Assembly (NCBI RefSeq): GCF_000766145.1
Contig: NZ_JNFB01000039.1
Span: forward strand, 186,001-250,000
Direction of reading: 5' to 3'
Length of the DNA: 64,000 nucleotides
From: Paenilisteria newyorkensis
GTDB taxonomy: Bacteria; Bacillota; Bacilli; Lactobacillales; Listeriaceae
Shown: piece by piece, positions 9,837 through 19,999 of the stretch
How positions within the stretch are numbered: position 1 is the stretch's first letter
Layout: each line of letters opens with the position of its first letter
The notes under the pieces: generated by a model
Database searches by the model: none
What the model was told of the DNA's origin: nothing
Seen by the model: only the letters and a program-made list of their open reading frames with translations
Position numbers and translations under genes: made by a program

Positions 9837-10193
9837 TTGACCTACCAAAAAGAAGAAATAATCGCCAAAGCGCAGGCGTTGAAATCGGCGCTCCAAGCTA
9901 CGGAGGCTGTCGAATTTTATCGTGCGGCAGAAGCGAAAATTAATACGAATCAAAAAGTGGCTGCCAAAGTGGGAGACATCAAGAAACTGCAGAAGGAAGC
10001 GGTCAATTTAGAGCATTATCAAAAATTCGGAGCGGTGAAGCAAACCGAAGATGGCATCGATGCGTTGACAGCTGAAATCGACCATTTACCGATTGTGCAG
10101 GAATTCAGACGTTCTCAAGAGGAAGCGAATGATTTATTGCAAGCCATCACACACGAAATCAGCTACAAGGTCACGTCACAACTGCAAAAATAA
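9837..10193 (+). CDS. ricA: RicA/YmcA family protein (YlbF superfamily)
   Basis: A 118-aa all-helical protein of the YlbF/YmcA family. In B. subtilis the RicA-RicF-RicT complex carries Fe-S clusters, associates with RNase Y, and affects mRNA processing and phosphorelay output. The protein is short for the family (about 140 aa in Bacillus), with no cysteines in the C-terminal tail. The start is TTG at 9837 with a strong GGAGGTG. It follows ymdB closely and lies upstream of mutS, a conserved position. Confidence 0.85.
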   Translation: MTYQKEEIIAKAQALKSALQATEAVEFYRAAEAKINTNQKVAAKVGDIKKLQKEAVNLEHYQKFGAVKQTEDGIDALTAEIDHLPIVQEFRRSQEEANDLLQAITHEISYKVTSQLQK

Positions 10194-10198
10194 GGATG

Positions 10199-10240
10199 AG
10201 AACGATGCGGTGCTTACGTTACTGCATCGTTTCTTTCTAT
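10199..10240 (+). terminator. Terminator after ricA
   Basis: Inverted repeat AACGATGC / GCATCGTT followed by TCTTTCT. Confidence 0.75.
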
Positions 10241-10277
10241 TCAAAACTTGTCTTTTCTTCATGATTTAGCTTGCTTA

Positions 10278-10286
10278 TGCTATAAT
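10278..10286 (+). promoter_or_regulatory. Extended -10 promoter of mutS-mutL
   Basis: TGCTATAAT, a perfect extended -10, lies about 48 bp before the mutS ATG. No good -35 is visible. Confidence 0.5.
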
Positions 10287-10333
10287 AAAGGGACAAAATA
10301 ACTTTTAAACAAAGAGAAAAAGGGTTGATTGGA

Positions 10334-12928
10334 ATGGCAGTTGAAGTGACGCCGATGATGAAGCAATATTTAGCGATTAAGGAAAATTACAAAGATGCAT
10401 TTCTGTTTTTCCGATTAGGGGATTTCTACGAGATGTTCTTTGAAGATGCGATACAAGCGTCGCAAATTTTAGAGATAACGTTAACGGCTCGTGCGGGTAA
10501 TTCGGATAATCCGATTCCGATGTGCGGGGTGCCTTATCATGCGGCTGCGGGTTACATAGATACGTTGATTGATAAGGGGTACAAGGTGGCGATTTGTGAA
10601 CAGGTGGAGGACGCGAAATTTGCCAAGGGTATGGTGAAGCGTGAAGTGGTTCAGCTGATTTCTCCAGGGACGATGATGGAGTCGAAGGGTCTGAAGGAGA
10701 AAGAAAACAATTTTATTGCGGCGGTTTTTCAGCACGAGGAGAAGGAATATGGTTTTGCTTATTGTGACCTTTCGACGGGTGAGCTGAAATCGACGGTACT
10801 TGCGATGGGTGAGGATCGCTTGATTAATGAGTTGACGACGCTGTCTGCAAAAGAAATGGTTGTCGGGATTGAGTTTAGTGAGGCGTTTCCAGAAGCGGTT
10901 CGTGAGCAGCTGGGACTCTTTATTTCGTATGAGAATAATAATGATTTGCCGAGCGGTTACGAGAGTTTAGTGACGAACACGATTCATCCAATTGAGAAAA
11001 AAGCGATTGCGAAGTTGCTGAATTATTTTATTGATACGCAAAAGCGGGATTTGTCGCATTTACAGAAGACGGTTCATTATGAAACGAGCCAATATATGAA
11101 AATGGACTATTATTCGAAGCGGAATTTGGAGTTGTCGGAGTCGATTCGTGGGAAGGGGAAACAAGGCACGTTATTGTGGTTGCTAGATCAGACGAAAACC
11201 GCGATGGGTGGGCGTTTGTTGAAACAGTGGATTGATCGTCCGCTTATTCACCTGGATGCGATTGAGGCGCGCCAACAGGATGTGAACAGTTTTATCAATC
11301 ATTATTTTGAACGGATGGAATTGATGGAGTTGCTGAAGCAGGTCTATGATTTGGAGCGTTTGGCTGGGCGTGTGGCTTACGGGAACGTGAATGCGCGCGA
11401 TTTGATTCAGTTGAAGAATTCGCTGTATCAGGTTCCGCTTGTGAGGGATACGTTGAAGGCTATGAATCAGCCGAATTTAACGCGAATTATTGATGAAATT
11501 GATCCGTGTGATACACTTGCGGATGTGTTGGAGCGCTCGATTAATGCGTCACCTCCGATCTCGATTCGTGAGGGTGGGATTATCAAGGATGGCTATAACG
11601 CAGAGCTGGATACATACCGGGATGCGAGTCGTAACGGAAAAACATGGATTGCGGAACTGGAACGCCAGGAGCGCGAACTGACTGGGATTAAGTCGCTAAA
11701 AGTTGGCTTTAATCGTGTATTTGGCTATTATATCGAGGTAACGAAGGCGAATATTGCGGCGTTGCCAGAAAATCGATATGAGCGCAAGCAAACGTTGACC
11801 AATGCGGAACGTTATATTACGCCTGATTTGAAGGAAAAAGAACGCCTGATTTTGGATGCGGAAGAAAAAAGTATTGAGTTGGAATACTCGCTGTTTATTG
11901 CGGTTCGCGAAACAGTGAAGGAATATATCGAACGTCTGCAAAAATTGGCGAAGGTGATCAGTGAAATTGACTGCTTGCAGAGTTTTGCTAATATTAGTGA
12001 GAACAATCATTTTGTGAAGCCGGTCATGAATAAGACGGGAGATTTGGAAATCATTCAGGGACGCCATCCTGTGGTGGAAAAAGTGATGGGGACACAGAGC
12101 TATGTAGCGAACGACTGCGTGATGAACGAATCGCGCGGTATGTTATTGATAACTGGACCGAATATGTCTGGTAAGAGCACATACATGCGTCAGATTGCGC
12201 TTACCGCGATCATGGCGCAGGTCGGTTGTTATATCCCGGCGGAACAAGCGACGTTGCCAATTTTCGATCAGATTTTTACACGGATTGGTGCGGCGGATGA
12301 CTTGATTGCTGGACAGAGTACGTTTATGGTGGAGATGTTGGAGGCGCGGAATGCGATTGTGAATGCGACTGCGGACAGTCTGATTTTGTTTGATGAGATT
12401 GGGCGCGGGACGGCGACGTATGATGGGATGGCGTTAGCACAGGCGATTATTGAGTACATCCACGAGGAAGTGCACGCTAAAACCTTGTTCTCCACGCATT
12501 ATCACGAGTTAACCATTTTGGATGAGACGTTACCGCAGATGCATAATGTGCATGTCAGCGCCGTGGAAGAGGACGGGAAAGTCGTGTTCCTTCACAAAAT
12601 TGAGGATGGCCCGGCGGATAAGAGTTACGGGATTCATGTCGCCGAGCTTGCCAACCTTCCGCAAAAATTGATTGGCCGGGCACGCCATATTTTAGAACAG
12701 TTGGAGAGTTCGGAGGAGAAAATTATCATGCCTGCCGAAACCGCTGTGAGTGTGCCAGAAACGCATGAAGAAGTGCAGCTATCGATGTTTCCAATCGAGG
12801 AGAAAACAGTGCGGACGAAGCAAGAACAGTCTTTAATCAAAGTTATTAAAAATATTGATTTGATGCATATGACGCCGATGGATGCGATGTCGACACTCTA
12901 TGATTTACAGAAAAAAGCGAAACAATAG
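10334..12928 (+). CDS. mutS: DNA mismatch repair protein MutS
   Basis: An 864-aa mismatch-recognition ATPase. The N-terminal domain carries the mismatch-wedging FYE motif (DFYEMFFED). The C-terminal ABC ATPase has Walker [10 protein letters not shown] near residue 608 and Walker [12 protein letters not shown], and the C-terminus is helical with the [10 protein letters not shown] dimerisation motif. I prefer ATG 10334 over the TTG at 10325 because the AAAGGG ribosome-binding site is correctly spaced for the ATG. mutL follows after 20 bases; the two act together in methyl-independent mismatch repair. Confidence 0.97.
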   Translation: MAVEVTPMMKQYLAIKENYKDAFLFFRLGDFYEMFFEDAIQASQILEITLTARAGNSDNPIPMCGVPYHAAAGYIDTLIDKGYKVAICEQVEDAKFAKGMVKREVVQLISPGTMMESKGLKEKENNFIAAVFQHEEKEYGFAYCDLSTGELKSTVLAMGEDRLINELTTLSAKEMVVGIEFSEAFPEAVREQLGLFISYENNNDLPSGYESLVTNTIHPIEKKAIAKLLNYFIDTQKRDLSHLQKTVHYETSQYMKMDYYSKRNLELSESIRGKGKQGTLLWLLDQTKTAMGGRLLKQWIDRPLIHLDAIEARQQDVNSFINHYFERMELMELLKQVYDLERLAGRVAYGNVNARDLIQLKNSLYQVPLVRDTLKAMNQPNLTRIIDEIDPCDTLADVLERSINASPPISIREGGIIKDGYNAELDTYRDASRNGKTWIAELERQERELTGIKSLKVGFNRVFGYYIEVTKANIAALPENRYERKQTLTNAERYITPDLKEKERLILDAEEKSIELEYSLFIAVRETVKEYIERLQKLAKVISEIDCLQSFANISENNHFVKPVMNKTGDLEIIQGRHPVVEKVMGTQSYVANDCVMNESRGMLLITGPNMSGKSTYMRQIALTAIMAQVGCYIPAEQATLPIFDQIFTRIGAADDLIAGQSTFMVEMLEARNAIVNATADSLILFDEIGRGTATYDGMALAQAIIEYIHEEVHAKTLFSTHYHELTILDETLPQMHNVHVSAVEEDGKVVFLHKIEDGPADKSYGIHVAELANLPQKLIGRARHILEQLESSEEKIIMPAETAVSVPETHEEVQLSMFPIEEKTVRTKQEQSLIKVIKNIDLMHMTPMDAMSTLYDLQKKAKQ

Positions 12929-12948
12929 GAAAGTAAGGTGAAGTTTAG

Positions 12949-14793
12949 ATGGCTCACATTATCGAATTGACGGATGCCTTATCAAATAAAATCGCGGCTG
13001 GTGAAGTGGTCGAACGCCCTGCTTCCGTTGTGAAAGAACTTGTGGAAAACGCGATTGACGCTAAAAGTACCGTTATTGATGTGCTAGTGGAAGAAGGTGG
13101 CCTGAATAAGATTACGATTATCGATAATGGTGTCGGAATTCGCGCCGAAGAGGTCTCTGTTGCCTTTAAACGCCATGCTACGAGCAAGATTAAGAACGAA
13201 CATGATTTGTTTCGCGTGCATACGCTAGGCTTTCGTGGCGAAGCTTTGCCGAGTATTGCCTCGGTGTCGTTCTTAGAAATGACGACCGCGACGGGTGATG
13301 GTGCGGGAACGAAGATTGTTGTGGAGGGCGGGAAAGAGATTGAGAAGCATAGTGCCCAGGCTAGAAAAGGCACGGAGATTCAAGTTTCTAATCTATTTTT
13401 CAATACACCGGCACGTTTGAAGTATTTGAAGAGTTTGCATACGGAGCTTGGCAATATTACGGATATCATGAATCGGTTGGCCTTGTCGCATCCGGAGATT
13501 AGCTTTCGTTTCTCGCATAACGGGAAAAGTTTGCTGAAAACGAACGGGAATGGCGACTTGCAACAAGTGATGGCTTCGATTTATGGGCTTGCTGTTGCGA
13601 AAAAAATGATTCCGATTCAAGCGGAGTCGCTGGATTTTAAGTTGACGGGATACGCGGCTTTGCCTGAGGTGAACCGCTCGAATCGTAACTATATTTCCAC
13701 GATTGTAAATGGCCGTTTTATTAAAAACTATGCGCTTGTTCGGGCGATTCAGGATGGATATCATACGCTGCTTCCGATTGGTCGCTTTCCGATTTTAGTT
13801 TTGCAGATTGAAATGGACCCTTTGATTGTGGATGTGAATGTGCATCCTGCCAAATTGGAGGTTCGTTTGAGTAAGGAAGCGGAGTTGGGTCAGTTTATAG
13901 CGAGTACGTTGAAAGCCGCGTTTCATAAGGAGCAGTTGATTCCTGATGCTGCGCCTTCGAAACGGCAGAAGTTGGCCTCAGAGCAGTTAGCGATCAATTT
14001 TGATAAGGAAGAGGAACCCGAGGAAGTTGTAGCGGAGACGCCGAAACCGATTGTGACACCTACTTATTCGACGGCACCGAAGACACAAACGGAGTTGCCG
14101 ACGAGCGATGCATTGCCGGATGAAGCCCCACTTTTTATCAATGAGGATTTCGCGGCATATGATGTGGCGCCAAAGATGGAAGAGGCTGCGCCAGTGGAAG
14201 TTCCAAAAGAGCGGATGCCAAAAATGTACCCGGTTGGTCAAGTTCACGCGACTTATATCGTTGCGCAAAACGAGACGGGAATGTATTTGATCGATCAGCA
14301 CGCCGCACAAGAACGGATTAAGTATGAGTTTTATCGGGAAAAGATTGGGGAAGTGGATCGGGAATTGCAACAGCTGCTTGTTCCGATTGTCCTTGATTTT
14401 TCGACGGATGAGTTTATTAAATTACGGGATCAAAAAGCGAAATTAGAAGAAGTCGGCGTTTTTCTTGAGAATTTTGGGCAAAATAGCTTTATTATTCGGG
14501 AGCATCCGACGTGGTTACCTAAGGGTGAGGAAGAGAGTACGTTGCGTGATATTTTAGACGAGGCGCTCACGAAGCCACAGGTTAGTATTCATAAATTGCG
14601 GGAAGATGCGGCGATTATGATGAGTTGCAAGAAATCGATTAAAGCGAATCATTATTTAACGCAGGCGGATATGGAAAAATTGCTAGATACATTGCGCGAA
14701 GCAAGCGATCCATTTACGTGCCCACATGGTCGACCAGTCATCATTTCTTATTCGACGTATGAACTCGAAAAAATGTTTAAGCGTATTATGTAA
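12949..14793 (+). CDS. mutL: DNA mismatch repair protein MutL
   Basis: A 614-aa GHKL ATPase and nicking endonuclease. The N-terminal ATPase motifs are ENAIDA, DNGVGI and GFRGEAL. A poorly conserved Pro/Glu-rich linker spans about 340-420. The C-terminal endonuclease motif [12 protein letters not shown] lies near residue 449, and CPHGRP near 590 completes the metal site. These motifs mark MutL of bacteria lacking Dam/MutH. Confidence 0.97.
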   Translation: MAHIIELTDALSNKIAAGEVVERPASVVKELVENAIDAKSTVIDVLVEEGGLNKITIIDNGVGIRAEEVSVAFKRHATSKIKNEHDLFRVHTLGFRGEALPSIASVSFLEMTTATGDGAGTKIVVEGGKEIEKHSAQARKGTEIQVSNLFFNTPARLKYLKSLHTELGNITDIMNRLALSHPEISFRFSHNGKSLLKTNGNGDLQQVMASIYGLAVAKKMIPIQAESLDFKLTGYAALPEVNRSNRNYISTIVNGRFIKNYALVRAIQDGYHTLLPIGRFPILVLQIEMDPLIVDVNVHPAKLEVRLSKEAELGQFIASTLKAAFHKEQLIPDAAPSKRQKLASEQLAINFDKEEEPEEVVAETPKPIVTPTYSTAPKTQTELPTSDALPDEAPLFINEDFAAYDVAPKMEEAAPVEVPKERMPKMYPVGQVHATYIVAQNETGMYLIDQHAAQERIKYEFYREKIGEVDRELQQLLVPIVLDFSTDEFIKLRDQKAKLEEVGVFLENFGQNSFIIREHPTWLPKGEEESTLRDILDEALTKPQVSIHKLREDAAIMMSCKKSIKANHYLTQADMEKLLDTLREASDPFTCPHGRPVIISYSTYELEKMFKRIM

Positions 14794-14814
14794 AATTTTA
14801 AAGGAGAGAATCAC

Positions 14815-15360
14815 ATGTCGTTTAACGGTCAAACTGTCATACCTGCCGCGCATAATCACCGGGATGTAGAGAAAATTCTTAGTCTGGACGCGGAATATAT
14901 GGTGATGTTAGAAACGCAGGTTGGGCAACTGAAATCGCTCGTAAATTTGGCCGCTTCTGGTGGTAAAAAGGTCATCTTACACGCCGATCTCATTCACGGC
15001 TTAAAAAATGATGAGTATGCGGTGGACTTCTTGTGTCAAGACGTTCGCCCAGCTGGAATTATTTCGACAAGAGGAAACGTTATTTTAAAGGCAAAACAAC
15101 ATAAGGTGCTCGCGATTCAGCGTTTATTTATGCTAGACTCGAGCGCGTTTACGAAAGGCACGGCGCTGGTTCAGAAAATAAAACCGGATTATATTGAATT
15201 ATTGCCTGGAATCTTGCCTACAATGGTGGAACAAATGACGGAGCTGCTCCACATTCCTGTCATTGCGGGTGGCTTGATTACAACGCAGGCACAGGTTGAC
15301 GAAATTTTAGCAGCGAAAGCAACGGCTATCACGACATCTCAAAAATCACTTTGGAAATGA
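14815..15360 (+). CDS. glpP: Glycerol uptake operon antiterminator GlpP
   Basis: A 181-aa TIM-barrel-like RNA-binding antiterminator. In B. subtilis GlpP bound to glycerol-3-phosphate prevents termination in glp mRNA leaders. The conserved blocks HADLIHGL, GIISTRGNVI, IELLPG and VIAGGLI are all present. No glpF/glpK/glpD genes are adjacent, so it acts in trans, as in Listeria where glpP also follows mutL. ATG follows AAAGGAGAG, 22 bases after mutL, so it is probably part of the mutSL transcript. Confidence 0.9.
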   Translation: MSFNGQTVIPAAHNHRDVEKILSLDAEYMVMLETQVGQLKSLVNLAASGGKKVILHADLIHGLKNDEYAVDFLCQDVRPAGIISTRGNVILKAKQHKVLAIQRLFMLDSSAFTKGTALVQKIKPDYIELLPGILPTMVEQMTELLHIPVIAGGLITTQAQVDEILAAKATAITTSQKSLWK

Positions 15361-15372
15361 GGGATTAGGAAG

Positions 15373-16233
15373 ATGGGAAAGATTGTTGTTATTGGAAGTA
15401 TTAATATGGATATTGCGACGGAACTGGCTGGGATGCCGGAACTTGGTGAAACGGTGAAGGGTCAGGATGCGGTGATTTCACCGGGAGGCAAGGGTGCGAA
15501 TCAAGCAGTTGCCGCCGCGAAACTTGGTGGCGATGTGGTGATGGTTGGTATGATTGGAAACGATGCGTTTGGCGCAGATGCTTTGGCGAATCTGAATTCT
15601 TTTTGTATTGACGTGACGCATGTGCGCGGTGTGGATTTGACGACTGGCTTAGCGATGATTTTGCGGGAACATGGAGACAACCGGATTATCGTGGCTCCTG
15701 GGGCGAATAATGCTTGGCCGGACGACTTGATGTTTGATGAGATTATCGCTGGGGCATCGATTGTGTTACTGCAAAATGAGATTCCGTTCTCGGTCATTGA
15801 AAAAGCGGTGGATGTTGCGGTACAGCACGGGATTCCAACTGTGTTTGATCCTGCGCCTGTGGATCGTTTTCCGGTTGCATTCTTGCGGAAGATTACGTAT
15901 TTGACGCCGAATGAGACGGAGTTTAAGCAGTTACCAGATGACATTTTGCAAGGGAACACGGAAGCACTGCTTGTAACGCGGGGAAAAGACGGCGTCCGGG
16001 TTTGTGATGCTGATGGAGATACGGATATACTGGCAGTGGATGTGGAAGTCAAGGATTCCACTGGGGCAGGGGATACGTTTAACGGTGCTTTCGCGGTTGC
16101 CATTACTGCAGGGAAATCCTTGCATGACGCCGTCCGTTTTGCTAACCAAGCCGCTGCACAAAGCACAACAAAAATTGGTGCCCAAGTCGGCATGCCATTC
16201 TTAGAAGATATAGAAGCTAATCTCGAAAAATAG
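15373..16233 (+). CDS. rbsK: Ribokinase-like PfkB family sugar kinase
   Basis: A 286-aa PfkB carbohydrate kinase. Both family signatures are present: GGKGANQAVAAAKLGG near the N-terminus, and DSTGAGDTFNGAF, with the catalytic Asp in the GAGD anion hole, near the C-terminus. It is a little shorter than E. coli RbsK (309 aa), and no rbsD or ribose transporter genes lie nearby. It begins 12 bases after glpP. In L. monocytogenes, as I recall, pflB directly follows glpP, so this gene is an extra here. The substrate could be ribose, deoxyribose or a related nucleoside sugar. Confidence 0.85.
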   Translation: MGKIVVIGSINMDIATELAGMPELGETVKGQDAVISPGGKGANQAVAAAKLGGDVVMVGMIGNDAFGADALANLNSFCIDVTHVRGVDLTTGLAMILREHGDNRIIVAPGANNAWPDDLMFDEIIAGASIVLLQNEIPFSVIEKAVDVAVQHGIPTVFDPAPVDRFPVAFLRKITYLTPNETEFKQLPDDILQGNTEALLVTRGKDGVRVCDADGDTDILAVDVEVKDSTGAGDTFNGAFAVAITAGKSLHDAVRFANQAAAQSTTKIGAQVGMPFLEDIEANLEK

Positions 16234-16247
16234 AGGTTAGTTTTTTT
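16217..16247 (+). terminator. Terminator overlapping the rbsK stop codon
   Basis: CTAATCTC / GAGGTTAG (one G-U pair) brackets the TAG stop and is followed by seven T residues. Confidence 0.8.
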
Positions 16248-16426
16248 ATTTGGAACAGTCGTGCAGAAAGTGAGATATAGCAACAAAATCTGATTTGATA
16301 CAGCGGATAGAAAACAACTACTGTTATAATACAGTGGTGTAGATTTGGAATAGTACAGGAATGTTACAATGTTGCAAGTAAATTATTTTTGTACTTATTT
16401 AATAATCATGACAATATAAGAAAGTA

Positions 16427-16442
16427 TGTGATACCAATCACT
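16427..16442 (+). promoter_or_regulatory. Dyad operator upstream of pflB (Rex- or Crp/Fnr-like)
   Basis: The sequence TGTGATACCAATCACT contains a perfect GTGAT-N4-ATCAC inverted repeat. It fits TGTGA-N6-TCAC of Crp/Fnr proteins, and more loosely the TTGTGAA-N4-TTCACAA of Rex. It lies about 100 bp upstream of the proximal promoter. Confidence 0.5.
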
Positions 16443-16530
16443 TGGCGCTAAAAAAGCAATGAAAGCACTTTAATTTTGTTAGAATGCAGTAAAATTTTTA
16501 TGTGAAAACTGTAGCATTATTTTTATTTTG

Positions 16531-16539
16531 TGGTATGAT
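16531..16539 (+). promoter_or_regulatory. Extended -10 promoter of pflB
   Basis: TGGTATGAT about 80 bp before the start codon, with no convincing -35. This is typical of an activator-dependent or derepressed promoter. Confidence 0.45.
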
Positions 16540-16620
16540 AACAGTATAGAAGTTACTTGGGTAGCTTTGCTCAATTTTTAACGCTCATAAACGAACAATG
16601 AAACGTAGGAGGTTTCCGTG

Positions 16621-18852
16621 ATGAAAGAACAATGGTTTGAATTTACAGGTGGTAACTGGGAAAACGAAATTGACGTAAGAGACTTTATTTTGAAGAACTA
16701 CAGATTATACGAAGGTGACGACACTTTCCTAGTAGGTCCTACAGATGCAACATCGCAATTATGGGATCAAGTTATGGATTTAACAAAGCAAGAGCGGGAA
16801 AACGGCGGCGTGCTAGATATGGATACAAAAATCGTATCGACTATCACATCACATGATCCTGGATACTTAAACAAAGATTTAGAAACAGTAGTAGGCGTGC
16901 AAACAGATGTACCTTTCAAACGCTCACTACAACCGTTTGGCGGCATCCGTATGGCAGAGCTTGCATGTGAAGCTTATGGTTATGAAGTCGACAAAGAAAT
17001 TTCAAGCATTTTCAGAGATTGGCGTAAAACGCATAACCAAGGTGTTTTTGATGCTTATAATGACGAAATGCGTGCAGCTCGTAAATCTGGTATTATTACA
17101 GGACTTCCAGATGCATACGGCCGTGGGCGCATCATCGGTGACTACCGTCGTGTAGCATTATACGGTGTGGATCGCCTAATCGAAGACAAGAAGAACGACT
17201 TGAAAAACACAGGACTTCGCACAATGAGCGACGATATTATTCGCTTACGTGAAGAGTTAAACGAACAAATCCGCGCATTAGCTGAACTAAAACAACTGGG
17301 AGCACAGCACGGTTTTGATATTTCTAAACCAGCAACAACAGCGCAAGAAGCTTTCCAATGGTTATACTTCGGTTACCTTGCAGCGATTAAAGAACAAAAC
17401 GGAGCAGCAATGAGTTTAGGCCGTACGTCTACATTCCTTGATATCTTCGTAGAACGCGATCTTCGCAACGGTACATTAACAGAAGTGGAAGCGCAAGAAA
17501 TCGTGGATCATTTCATTATGAAACTGCGCCTTGTAAAATTCGCTCGTACTCCAGACTACAACGAATTGTTCTCTGGAGATCCAACGTGGGTAACAGAATC
17601 AATCGGTGGTATCTCAGAAGACGGTCTACCACTTGTAACGAAGAACTCATTCCGGTTCTTGCATACACTAAACAACTTAGGACCAGCTCCTGAGCCAAAC
17701 TTAACGGTACTTTGGTCGACACAATTACCATCAGGATTCAAGAAATTCTGCGCTAAAATGTCTATCAAAACAAGCGCTATCCAATATGAAAACGATGATG
17801 TTATGCGTCCTAAATGGGGCGACGACTACGGAATCGCATGTTGTGTATCCGCAATGCGTATCGGTAAACAAATGCAATTCTTCGGAGCACGTGCCAATCT
17901 TGCAAAAACATTACTTTATGCAATCAACGGTGGCGTGGATGAGAAATCAAAAGCACAAGTTGGACCAGCTTTCCAACCAATCACTTCTGAAGTACTAGAC
18001 TATGAAGAAGTCATGGCTAAATTTGACGAAATGATGGAATGGATTGCAGAATTATACCTAAACACACTAAACGTTATCCATTATATGCATGATAAATACG
18101 CGTACGAACGTCTAGAAATGGCGCTTCATGATACACACGTATTACGTACGATGGCAACTGGTATCGCTGGACTTTCTGTTGCAGCCGATTCTTTAAGTGC
18201 TATCAAACATGCGCAAGTAAAACCAATCCGTGATGAAAACGGAATCGCTATTGATTTTGAAATCCTCGGTGACTATCCTAAATATGGAAACAATGACGAT
18301 CGCGTAGATGAAATCGCCGTTGATCTTCTAAAAGCATTCATGACGAAAGTTAAAAAACATAAAACATATCGTGATTCTGTTCATACAACGTCTGTTCTTA
18401 CTATCACATCTAACGTTGTATACGGTAAGAAAACTGGTAACACACCAGACGGACGTCGCGCTGGCGAACCATTCGCACCAGGAGCAAACCCAATGCATGG
18501 TCGCGATACAAAAGGCGCTCTAGCTTCCTTATCATCTGTTGCAAAACTTCCGTATGAATATGGACAAGATGGTATTTCGAATACATTCTCTATCGTGCCA
18601 AAAGCATTAGGTCGCGAAGATGAATCACAAATCAATAATCTTGTTGCAATGCTTGATGGTTACTCAACAAAAATGGGCCATCATTTAAATATCAACGTCT
18701 TTAATCGTGACACATTGCTTGATGCGATGGATCATCCAGAAGAATACCCACAATTAACAATCCGTGTATCTGGTTACGCTGTTAACTTCATTAAATTAAC
18801 ACGTGAGCAACAATTGGATGTAATACACCGCACCATGCACGAATCCATGTAA
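16621..18852 (+). CDS. pflB: Pyruvate formate-lyase (formate acetyltransferase)
   Basis: A 743-aa glycyl-radical enzyme that converts pyruvate and CoA to acetyl-CoA and formate during anaerobic growth. The catalytic Cys pair is C407-C408 in [10 protein letters not shown]. The radical glycine is G718 in RVSGYAVNF near the C-terminus. I chose ATG 16621, eight bases after AGGAGG, over the adjacent GTG at 16618. The activase gene follows after 236 bp, with a large hairpin (repeat C1) in between. Confidence 0.98.
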   Translation: MKEQWFEFTGGNWENEIDVRDFILKNYRLYEGDDTFLVGPTDATSQLWDQVMDLTKQERENGGVLDMDTKIVSTITSHDPGYLNKDLETVVGVQTDVPFKRSLQPFGGIRMAELACEAYGYEVDKEISSIFRDWRKTHNQGVFDAYNDEMRAARKSGIITGLPDAYGRGRIIGDYRRVALYGVDRLIEDKKNDLKNTGLRTMSDDIIRLREELNEQIRALAELKQLGAQHGFDISKPATTAQEAFQWLYFGYLAAIKEQNGAAMSLGRTSTFLDIFVERDLRNGTLTEVEAQEIVDHFIMKLRLVKFARTPDYNELFSGDPTWVTESIGGISEDGLPLVTKNSFRFLHTLNNLGPAPEPNLTVLWSTQLPSGFKKFCAKMSIKTSAIQYENDDVMRPKWGDDYGIACCVSAMRIGKQMQFFGARANLAKTLLYAINGGVDEKSKAQVGPAFQPITSEVLDYEEVMAKFDEMMEWIAELYLNTLNVIHYMHDKYAYERLEMALHDTHVLRTMATGIAGLSVAADSLSAIKHAQVKPIRDENGIAIDFEILGDYPKYGNNDDRVDEIAVDLLKAFMTKVKKHKTYRDSVHTTSVLTITSNVVYGKKTGNTPDGRRAGEPFAPGANPMHGRDTKGALASLSSVAKLPYEYGQDGISNTFSIVPKALGREDESQINNLVAMLDGYSTKMGHHLNINVFNRDTLLDAMDHPEEYPQLTIRVSGYAVNFIKLTREQQLDVIHRTMHESM

Positions 18853-18866
18853 TGTCTTTCATCAAA

Positions 18867-18974
18867 CCGAGAAACGCCGATCTCCGTCGTTAAAAGCTCC
18901 GTTCCGATGCTCACGTACAAGTCGTACGCTCCGCTTCGGTACTCGCTTTTGCCTAGGATATCAACGTTTCTCGG
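18867..18974 (+). repeat. Large palindromic element, repeat C copy 1
   Basis: A 108-nt imperfect hairpin. Outer arms are CCGAGAAACG and CGTTTCTCGG, middle arms AAAAGC and GCTTTT, and inner arms CGTAC and GTACG around AAGTC. The core GTACAAGTCGTACGCTCCGC is shared with copy 3 at 60.7 kb. It lies between pflB and its activase and could separate their expression. Confidence 0.7.
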
Positions 18975-19088
18975 CCCGATGATGTTTCGCGGGGATTTCG
19001 AAGTGCTGCGGGAAAACATTTTTAGGGATTGCGTTTTTTGCAATCCCTGTCTGTTGTAAATTTACTACTTGAAAGGAAGAGGAGTCAA

Positions 19089-19835
19089 ATGTCTGAAGTT
19101 ATTGGTCGTGTTCATTCCGTGGAAACAATGGGGACTGTGGATGGTCCTGGTATCCGTTTTATTGTCTTTATGCAAGGTTGTTTACTGCGTTGCCAATTTT
19201 GTCATAATCCGGATACGTGGAAGATTGGAATCGGGGAGGAAAGAACCGCCCAGGATGTTTTTGAGGAGGCTTATAAGTATAAGGCTTTCATGGATGCTTC
19301 AGATGGTGGAATCACAGTTAGTGGGGGAGAACCGTTGCTGCAGGTTGATTTCCTAATCGAGCTCTTCACACTTTGTAAACAAGCTGGAATCCATACAACA
19401 ATCGATTCTTGTGGTGGTTGCTTTACAAGAGATTCTGAATTCATTGAAAAACTAGATCGTTTAATGGAAGTTACAGATTTAATTTTATTGGATATTAAGC
19501 AAATCAATCCAGAGAAACATCTAAAATTAACAACGCGTCCAAATGCGCCGATTCTGGATTTTGCACAGTATCTTGCGGATAAAGAACAGCCAATTTGGAT
19601 TCGTCATGTATTAATTCCAACGAAAACGGATGATCCGGAAGATTTAACGAAGCTGCATGAATTTATTACGAAGCTACCGAATGTAGCTCGCGTTGAAGTG
19701 TTGCCATACCATACGATGGGTGTGTACAAGTGGGAGAGTCTCGGTATCCGTTATCCACTGGAAGGTATTGAAGGTCCAGAAGATGATGTCGTTAAGATGG
19801 CGAATACAATTTTAGAAACGCAAAAATATAATTGA
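19089..19835 (+). CDS. pflA: Pyruvate formate-lyase-activating enzyme
   Basis: A 248-aa radical SAM enzyme that installs the glycyl radical on PflB using S-adenosylmethionine and flavodoxin-derived electrons. The [4Fe-4S] motif is C31-x3-C35-x2-C38 (CLLRCQFC). The SAM-binding GGE motif is seen in VSGGEPLL. ATG 19089 follows GGAAGAGGAG and gives the usual family length; an upstream TTG at 19029 would add an unmatched 20 residues. Listeria annotations often call this gene pflC. Confidence 0.96.
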   Translation: MSEVIGRVHSVETMGTVDGPGIRFIVFMQGCLLRCQFCHNPDTWKIGIGEERTAQDVFEEAYKYKAFMDASDGGITVSGGEPLLQVDFLIELFTLCKQAGIHTTIDSCGGCFTRDSEFIEKLDRLMEVTDLILLDIKQINPEKHLKLTTRPNAPILDFAQYLADKEQPIWIRHVLIPTKTDDPEDLTKLHEFITKLPNVARVEVLPYHTMGVYKWESLGIRYPLEGIEGPEDDVVKMANTILETQKYN

Positions 19836-19845
19836 TGATATAGGA

Positions 19846-19875
19846 GGGCGCAGATGACATTTTGCGTCCTTTTAT
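19846..19875 (+). terminator. pflA terminator
   Basis: GGGCGCA / TGCGTCC (one G-U pair) followed by TTTTATTA. Confidence 0.7.
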
Positions 19876-19999
19876 TACTTTAAGATTACAAAAACACTTT
19901 TTATGTGTCAAAAAAATCAATTTTACGACCATTAATCCTTGAATTATATAACAAACTATGTTTAAATTGTATTATGAAAGAAAAAGGAGGCCATGATGA

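Larger units (their letters stand above)
16248..16620 (+). other. pflB regulatory region
   Basis: About 370 bp of AT-rich DNA without a gene. It holds two extended -10 promoters (TGTTATAAT at 16322-16330 and TGGTATGAT at 16531-16539), the dyad at 16427-16442, and a degenerate CcpA-like element (TGAAAGCACTTTA near 16458). The size and density of sites fit an anaerobically regulated fermentation gene. Confidence 0.55.

Noticed and set aside
15501-16286. Minus-strand ORF of 261 codons
   Set aside because: Antisense to the ribokinase gene, whose PfkB motifs are clear.
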